Assembly: GCA_965220285.1 (NCBI GenBank) | Contig: OZ244818.1 | Coordinates: 5,580,001 to 5,644,000, forward strand | Direction of reading: 5' to 3' | DNA: 64,000 nt | Source: Bin5 sp009843665 | GTDB taxonomy: Bacteria; Chloroflexota; Anaerolineae; Caldilineales; Caldilineaceae | Shown: positions 59,224-64,000 of the stretch, piece after piece | Numbering within the stretch: position 1 is the first letter of the stretch | How the letters are laid out: each line of letters opens with the position of its first letter | The notes under the pieces: generated by a model | The model's database searches: none | What the model was told of the DNA's origin: nothing | Seen by the model: only the letters and a program-made list of their open reading frames with translations | Made by a program: the position numbers and the translations under genes

Positions 59224-59266
59224 AGCGAGGGTGAGGGGATTGGGTTGGGGCGCGCCTGGGGGCGGG

Positions 59267-59315
59267 CACAAGGGAGGGCCGATGGCGGAACTGCAGTAGT
59301 TTGTGGTCGGTGGTC
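59267..59315. repeat. Composite repeat, fragment (copy 3)
   Basis: CACAAGGGAGGGCCGA, GAACTGCAGTAGTT and GGTCGGTGGTC occur in the same order as near 17859-17918 in copy 1, with a shorter spacer. This is a truncated relative of the elements at 17.6-17.9 and 24.3-24.4 kb. Confidence 0.6.
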
Positions 59316-59381
59316 TGTTGCTGGGCAGGCGAAGGTTCTGAGAGGGTTGGACCTTTTGGGGCGCGGTTGTGTGGAGGAGGA

Positions 59382-60749
59382 TCAGGTCTCCTCTTGCTCG
59401 GGGTTTTCCGGGTCCGATTCAGATTCCGGCATTTCGACCAGTGCGGAGTCGACGGCGCGGCCGGCGACTTGCTCGACGATGTAGCGTACGCCGTTGAGCT
59501 CGACGACGTCGCCGACGACAGGGATACGTCCGAGGTGGGCCATGATGAGGCCGCCTACGGTGTCGACCTCCTCTTCTTCGTAGACAATGTCGAAGTGCTG
59601 GTTGAGTTCGTCGAGCAGGAGTGAGCCGTCGACGCGCAGGCGCCTATCGCCAACGACCTCGAACGGGGCGCGCTCGGCGTCGAATTCATCCTGGATTTCA
59701 CCGACAACTTCCTCCAGCAGGTCCTCGAAGGTGACGATACCGGCAGTTCCGCCGAACTCGTCGATGACCACTGCGAGCGCGCTCTTTTCGGCGCGAAAAC
59801 GTCCCAGCATCTGATCAAGGGAGAGAGTTTCAGGGACGACGATAACGGGGCGGGTTTGCGCCATCTTACGCAGGTCGAGGGGACCTCTATCGGGGCCAGT
59901 CTGCAGGTGACGTGCGAGATCCTTGAGGTGGAGGAATCCCCGGATCTGGTCCAGGTCTCCTTCGAAGATGGGAAAGCGGGAGTGATTGGAAGCGCAGACA
60001 AGCTGCAGAATCGCGTGTTCGGTTTCTTCGGCTGAAATGCCGACGACGCGGGTACGCGGTGTCATGACCTGACCGACGGTACGCTCTCTCATGTCGAGGA
60101 TGTTCTCGATATAGAGCTGTTCCGAGGGCGCGATCAGTCCTTCCTCAGAACTTTCTTCTACGATCAGTTCGAGATCCTGTGGGGAGACCATGTGGTCGTG
60201 GGCGCTGCGCTCGGGCACGCCGCAGGCACGGGTGATGGCGCGTGCGATCTTGTTCAGTATGAAAATGGCAGGTGAGAAGATGCGTTCGATCAACCAGAAT
60301 GGCCCTATTACACGCAGCGCAGTCGTTTCGGGGGCCTGCAGCGCCAGGGACTTGGGCATCACTTCTCCAAGGACAACGTGGAGATAGGTCATTACGCCGA
60401 TGGCGAGGACCAGGGCGGCGCTGTGGGCTGCTGCGACGCTGATCAGGCCCCTCTCCACGCCGTAGTGCTCCAGCGCCGACAGGATCCATTCGGCGATGGT
60501 ATGTTCGCCGTACATGCCCAACCCCAGGCTGGAAAGGGTGATGCCGAGCTGCGCCATGATGATGAATCGGGTCTGCCCGGTTGGGTCGGTCAGGACGCGC
60601 ATTACCCTGGAAGCCGCGGAAGAGCCTTCGCTGGCGAGTTGGGACATGCGCGCCCTCGAGGAGGCGACGACAGCAAATTCCACGGCGACAAACAGGCCGT
60701 TGAAGAATATCAGTGCTGCGATGATGGCTACGGGAAGCAGGTATTCCAC
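59382..60749 (-). CDS. CNNM/CBS/CorC-HlyC domain protein, paralogue 1
   Basis: A hemolysin-C/CNNM family membrane protein (455 aa). Order: CNNM transmembrane domain with about four helices (starting EYLLPVAIIAALIFFNGLFVAVEFAVVASSRARM), a cytoplasmic CBS pair (VMTPRTRVVGISAEETEHAILQLV; RPVIVVPETLSLDQMLGRF), and a C-terminal CorC/HlyC domain (ALAVVIDEFGGTAGIVTFEDLLEEVVGEIQDEFD). Relatives take part in magnesium or other divalent cation transport. The start is a GTG at 60749 with AGGTGAT upstream; the frame is open to 61007 but that overlaps the next gene. It has a Glu-rich C-terminus. Confidence 0.9.
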   Translation of the reverse strand: MEYLLPVAIIAALIFFNGLFVAVEFAVVASSRARMSQLASEGSSAASRVMRVLTDPTGQTRFIIMAQLGITLSSLGLGMYGEHTIAEWILSALEHYGVERGLISVAAAHSAALVLAIGVMTYLHVVLGEVMPKSLALQAPETTALRVIGPFWLIERIFSPAIFILNKIARAITRACGVPERSAHDHMVSPQDLELIVEESSEEGLIAPSEQLYIENILDMRERTVGQVMTPRTRVVGISAEETEHAILQLVCASNHSRFPIFEGDLDQIRGFLHLKDLARHLQTGPDRGPLDLRKMAQTRPVIVVPETLSLDQMLGRFRAEKSALAVVIDEFGGTAGIVTFEDLLEEVVGEIQDEFDAERAPFEVVGDRRLRVDGSLLLDELNQHFDIVYEEEEVDTVGGLIMAHLGRIPVVGDVVELNGVRYIVEQVAGRAVDSALVEMPESESDPENPEQEET

Positions 60750-60810
60750 TTGTTCTATATCACCTGGGTTCGATGTTCTCTGTCCTACCGGGCGTAAACC
60801 AGGCTGGGCA

Positions 60811-62193
60811 CTATTCTGTCTGACCGCCTGACCGAGGCAGTTTCGCTGCCGAGCCAGGCGGAAGAGCCACGCTGACTCGAGAGACGGCGTAGCCGCTGAC
60901 CTCTTCGACACGGAAATCGAACTTTTGCAGGCGCACAATCTGGCCCTGTTCGGGAATGGCGCCGAGCTCGGCGAGGATGGCGCCGCCCAGCGTATCCACG
61001 TCTTCAAATTCGAGGGCTGAATCGAGCACTTCGGACAGGCTTTCCAAGTCGATGTCGCCTACGAGATTCAGACGGCCATCGCTTGCCAGCGCCATTTCCT
61101 GGTTGTCGGTATCGAATTCGTCGGCGATGTCGCCGAATATTTCCTCGATGAGGTCTTCGAAAGTGACTATGCCGGCTGTGCCCCCGTATTCGTCGATGAC
61201 TACGGCCAGAGAGAAGTGCTCGGCCTGGAGTTGGCGAAACACATTGATTACTGAAGCCGATTCCGGCACGTAAGGAGGAACACGCATGATGTTACTGACG
61301 TCGCGTTGGCGGCTGCGTTGTCCTTCCAGGCTCTCTGTCTGTTCGGAGCCAGGGCCCGCCTCCATACAGAGCAGGTCCTTCAAGTGAACAACGCCTACGA
61401 TATTGTCGATCGTTCCCTCGTACAAGGGGAGTCTGGAGTGGCTCGAAGTGGCCAGCAGTTGCAATAGTTCGGTCGTGGACAGATTTACAGGCGCGGCCAG
61501 CAGCTGCGTGCGAGGGACGATCACGTGTCTCAGCGAACGCCGGCGCAGCTGCAATGTATTCTCCAACAACTCGGTTTCCCCTTCTTTGAGAACGCCGCCG
61601 GCGCCGCTTTCCTGGACCATCATCAGGATTTCTTCGGGGGCGTGAATATGAAAGCCCTCCGACACGGCTCTGAGGCCGACAAGGCGCAGAAGCAGGCGGC
61701 CGCTGCCGTTGAAGAACCAGATCAAGGGGCGTAACAGAATGATCGCCCAACTAACTGATGTAACAAGCAGCAGGGAGGTCGGCTCAGGGAACTGTATCGC
61801 GACCGTTTTAGGAGCGAGTTCGCTCAAGGCTACCTGGATCACGGTGAGAACCACGAGGACCCCGGTGGCGGCGATGGAAACGGCAGCGGCCTGGGCAACT
61901 ACTCCTGAGCCGATAAGCAGCGGTTCTACCAGAGGCGTGATCACGGCTTTGCCGTAGTAGCCCAGCATCAAGCTGGATAGGGTAATGCCCAGCTGGCAGG
62001 CAGCGATATAGTCGTCGAGCCGGTCGGGGCTTTCCAGAATTGGGAGCAGAATCTGCGCGGGGCGGCTTCCTGCCGCCGCCTCCTGGGCGATGCGGGCACG
62101 CCGGGCGCCGACGGTGCCAATCTCGGCGGCTACGAAGAATCCGTTCAAGGCTATGAGAATGAATACGGTGATGATAACGAGTACAAAGATCAT
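60811..62193 (-). CDS. CNNM/CBS/CorC-HlyC domain protein, paralogue 2
   Basis: Second protein of the same layout (460 aa), immediately upstream on the minus strand and 61 bases from its neighbour. It has the CNNM domain with TVFILIALNGFFVAAEIGTVGARRARIA, CQLGITLSSLMLGYYGK and LSELAPKTVAIQ, the CBS pair (VIVPRTQLLAAPVNLSTTELLQLL; VPPYVPESASVINVFRQL), and a CorC/HlyC end with FSLAVVIDEYGGTAGIVTFEDLIEEIFGDIADEFD. Tandem pairs of such genes are common and may form heteromers. Function is likely cation transport or sensing. Confidence 0.9.
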   Translation of the reverse strand: MIFVLVIITVFILIALNGFFVAAEIGTVGARRARIAQEAAAGSRPAQILLPILESPDRLDDYIAACQLGITLSSLMLGYYGKAVITPLVEPLLIGSGVVAQAAAVSIAATGVLVVLTVIQVALSELAPKTVAIQFPEPTSLLLVTSVSWAIILLRPLIWFFNGSGRLLLRLVGLRAVSEGFHIHAPEEILMMVQESGAGGVLKEGETELLENTLQLRRRSLRHVIVPRTQLLAAPVNLSTTELLQLLATSSHSRLPLYEGTIDNIVGVVHLKDLLCMEAGPGSEQTESLEGQRSRQRDVSNIMRVPPYVPESASVINVFRQLQAEHFSLAVVIDEYGGTAGIVTFEDLIEEIFGDIADEFDTDNQEMALASDGRLNLVGDIDLESLSEVLDSALEFEDVDTLGGAILAELGAIPEQGQIVRLQKFDFRVEEVSGYAVSRVSVALPPGSAAKLPRSGGQTE

Positions 62194-62545
62194 AAATGAA
62201 ATCGACTTCTGTGTTCGAGGGTACCTTGTCCTGTTACCCCAGACGAATTCCGTTAAGAAAACGTTCTACTTGCTAGGCATGGCCTGACGAAACGGGACGT
62301 GAACGGAAGTGGACCAAGTCTGGCGTACTGTAATGGGCTTGGCGCCAATCTGCAAGTGCCTTGCAGTAGCAGTGCCTGCTTGCTGAATCGCGGCCCAGTT
62401 TGGTTGCGACTTTGCACGTGAAGTATGATGTGCGCTCAACCGACGCTGCAGATTCCGGCCCGTTCAGATGCTAGCGCCGTTGCCATGCGTTGAAGGCGGA
62501 AGATGGAGATCGTCAGGCCGACCAGGCGACCTGGAGCAGCCATTT
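62194..62545. other. Divergent intergenic region
   Basis: 352 bases between the start of a CNNM gene (-) and the phosphoribosyltransferase gene (+). It must contain promoters in both directions, but no well-spaced pair could be named, and no RNA gene or repeat is visible. A frame from 62468 extends into the next gene; its first 26 codons are probably untranslated. Confidence 0.4.
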
Positions 62546-63499
62546 ATGGATCGAGCTACAGAGCCGTTCTCGCCCTCTCCGGCAGAGCAGCCCAGTCAAT
62601 CGGATGAGTCTACGGTGACCAAAGGTCGGCGCCTATTGTACCTGTTGCGGACCATGCGGCCCAAACAGTGGACTAAGAACGGATTCGTTCTGGTTGCGCT
62701 GATATTCGACGGAAAGCTCCTAGACCTTCCGCTGACGTCGGCGGCGGTTTGGACGCTGGTCTGCTTCAGCCTGGTTGCCAGCAGCGTCTACATACTGAAT
62801 GACCTGATCGACATCGAGAGGGACCGACAACATCCGCGTAAACGGCTGCGACCACTGGCGAGCGGCCAGCTCAACCCGGGGGTTGCCAAGGGAGCTATGG
62901 TGGTTCTGGCTGTTGCCGGTCTCCTGGGAGGGGGGCTGACGAATCTCAACGTCGGGTTGACGCTGGCGGTCTATCTGCTGCTCAACGCGGCCTATTGTTT
63001 GTATCTCAAGAACCTGGTGATCATCGACGTGATGATGATTGCGGTCTTTTTCGTGCTCAGGGTGGCGGCGGGCGCGGTAGCGGTGGAAGTAAGCGCCTTC
63101 AGCCCGTGGCTCTACATTTGCGTCAGCCTCCTGGCGCTCCTTATCGCGTTTGGCAAGCGCCGACACGAAATCGTCCTCCTGAGAGAGGCAGCTTCCGGCC
63201 ACCGATCGAGTTTAGGGCAGTACAACCTGCCTTTTCTGGACCAGATCATCGGCATCGTTACGACAAGCGGACTGGTCAGCTACACGTTTTACAGTTTTGA
63301 GGCCGAGACGGCACTGGCGGACCCGTCACGCATGATGCTGACGGTCCCGCTGATCGTATTCGTTGTTTTTCGCTATCTTTACCTGATACACGTAGAACAA
63401 CGGGGCGGCGCGCCGGACGACCTGCTGTTTGCAGACCGTCCGCTGTTTGCGGCCGTGGTACTTTGGGTTCTCTCTGTGGTGGCGGTCATCTACGTCTAA
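62546..63499 (+). CDS. Decaprenyl-phosphate phosphoribosyltransferase-like UbiA protein
   Basis: Membrane prenyltransferase-fold protein (317 aa, about nine helices). It opens with a polar stretch and then LLRTMRPKQWTKNGFVLVALIF, the signature of the group that moves phosphoribose from PRPP to decaprenyl phosphate (UbiA/DprE3/Rv3806c type), a step toward decaprenyl-phospho-arabinose in actinobacteria. The Asp-rich motif is NDLIDIERDRQHPRKRLRPLASG; the second motif region is YCLYLKNLVIIDVMMIAVFFVLRVAAGA. The ATG follows CTGGAG. No arabinose-pathway oxidase or reductase is adjacent, so the polyprenyl-sugar it makes is not fixed by context. Confidence 0.87.
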   Translation: MDRATEPFSPSPAEQPSQSDESTVTKGRRLLYLLRTMRPKQWTKNGFVLVALIFDGKLLDLPLTSAAVWTLVCFSLVASSVYILNDLIDIERDRQHPRKRLRPLASGQLNPGVAKGAMVVLAVAGLLGGGLTNLNVGLTLAVYLLLNAAYCLYLKNLVIIDVMMIAVFFVLRVAAGAVAVEVSAFSPWLYICVSLLALLIAFGKRRHEIVLLREAASGHRSSLGQYNLPFLDQIIGIVTTSGLVSYTFYSFEAETALADPSRMMLTVPLIVFVVFRYLYLIHVEQRGGAPDDLLFADRPLFAAVVLWVLSVVAVIYV

Positions 63500-63541
63500 T
63501 GATCGGGCCGAGGCCAGACAGGAAGAGCGTCAGAACGGTGT

Positions 63542-64000
63542 TCAGTCGGTCTCGTCGACGAACTGGGCCCATGCGCCTTCCATACCCTCGCTGGTGACGC
63601 CGTAGAAGATGCGCAGATCCGAGCCTTCGCGCAGAGCCAGATCGAATCGCTTCTTGCCGGCCCTCTTGCCGGAGCGGATGTAACCGACATTCTCTTTCCA
63701 ACGGATCTGACCGGCCTTGACCGGGCTGTCCTCGTACTGGGCGATAGCGTAGTTCCAAAGTTTACGGGCACCTTTTCGGGTAACGTTGCCTACGCTGCGC
63801 TGGTTGCGCATATTGCGGACGACATAGTATGTCGTGCCGCCTCGGGTTTCGCTGTCGACGATTTCAACGCCGTCCTGGGGAAGGTAGAAGGGGTCGTCTG
63901 AATTTGCCGCTCCCTGCTTGCTGCGGCCACTGGGCCCTCTGGGGCTCATGCCGCTGGCGCCATCGGCCCTGCCTGATCCGGCAGGATCTGCGGCGGAGGG
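63542..64000 (-). CDS. Unknown protein, probably truncated at the window edge
   Basis: The ATG at 63949 would give 135 aa, but the frame stays open with no stop to the last base of the window, so the gene may begin further right. The visible upstream codons are rich in Ala, Gly, Asp and Ser. The readable part starts with a polar leader (SPRGPSGRSKQGAANSDD) and then a compact basic domain (GTTYYVVRNMRNQRSVGNVTRKGARKLWNYAI, GKKRFDLALREGSDLRIFYGVTSEGMEGAW). It has no signal peptide and no membrane segment. I recognise no family. It converges with the upstream prenyltransferase gene, separated by 42 bases. Confidence 0.55.
   Translation of the reverse strand, partial: PSAADPAGSGRADGASGMSPRGPSGRSKQGAANSDDPFYLPQDGVEIVDSETRGGTTYYVVRNMRNQRSVGNVTRKGARKLWNYAIAQYEDSPVKAGQIRWKENVGYIRSGKRAGKKRFDLALREGSDLRIFYGVTSEGMEGAWAQFVDETD

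Overview
The window looks like a chromosomal segment of a GC-rich bacterium, most likely an uncultured member of the Chloroflexota (Anaerolineae/Caldilineales-like). This is an inference. It rests on the gene mix (System I cytochrome c maturation genes, a type-2 IleRS behind a T-box leader, a UbiA-type decaprenyl-phosphate phosphoribosyltransferase, many lipoprotein solute receptors, large membrane glycosyltransferase-like proteins, a sulfatase) and on canonical TTGACA-N17-TATAAT-type promoters with strong Shine-Dalgarno sites. No rRNA, tRNA, CRISPR array, transposase or phage gene was seen.

Layout. 1-5730 (+): cytochrome c maturation and thiol-redox operon (partial membrane-anchored protein, ccmA, ccmB, ccmC, a 47-aa ccmD, a circularly permuted ccdA, TlpA/ResA-like lipoprotein, glutaredoxin-like protein, DUF2085 protein). 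6125-10702 (-): DNA adenine methylase, ADP-ribosylglycohydrolase with a C-terminal beta-sandwich region, and a Nudix hydrolase of the NUDT6/plant-NUDT7 layout. 11139-12238 (+): dienelactone hydrolase and a DUF6295-like protein. 12324-17185 (-): RtcB ligase, Gfo/Idh/MocA oxidoreductase, ThuA-like protein, cytochrome P450. 17425-17600 (-): a compact unit not explained by ordinary genes, with a consensus promoter, an 11-nt perfect Shine-Dalgarno, a 19-codon ORF and three perfect hairpins, two of which compete. 18310-25609 (+): secD, secF, D-Ala-D-Ala carboxypeptidase, RluB-type pseudouridine synthase, cmk, and an E1-alpha dehydrogenase subunit. 25757-32826 (+): a 1524-aa fusion of a YfhO-like and a GT39/ArnT-like membrane protein, then a 763-aa relative. 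34389-39191 (+): CUT1 sugar ABC permeases and Tat lipoprotein receptor (no ATPase), a terminator, and a sulfatase. 39380-49403 (-): a branched-chain-amino-acid-type (Liv) ABC transporter with two paralogous receptors, an aminotransferase and a 3-hydroxyacyl-CoA dehydrogenase. 49481-52795 (-): three SDR oxidoreductases and a MaoC-like hydratase. 52811-58704 (-): orphan solute-binding lipoprotein, gcvH, ileS, and an AlaX-like editing protein under a T-box. 59382-62193 (-): two tandem CNNM/CBS/CorC proteins. 62546-63499 (+): decaprenyl-phosphate phosphoribosyltransferase. The right edge holds a probably truncated unknown gene.

The intergenic DNA carries several repeat families: a composite element at 17.6-17.9 kb and 24.3-24.4 kb with a fragment at 59.3 kb, heptamer arrays (GGTYAGT) at 24.4 and 51.4 kb, and short GGGCAGGC...GCCTGCCC-type palindromes at 39.3, 48.0 and 59.2 kb.

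Best candidates for something undescribed are the 17.4-17.6 kb small-ORF/riboregulator unit and the circularly permuted CcdA. Both are read directly from sequence; their functions are inference.
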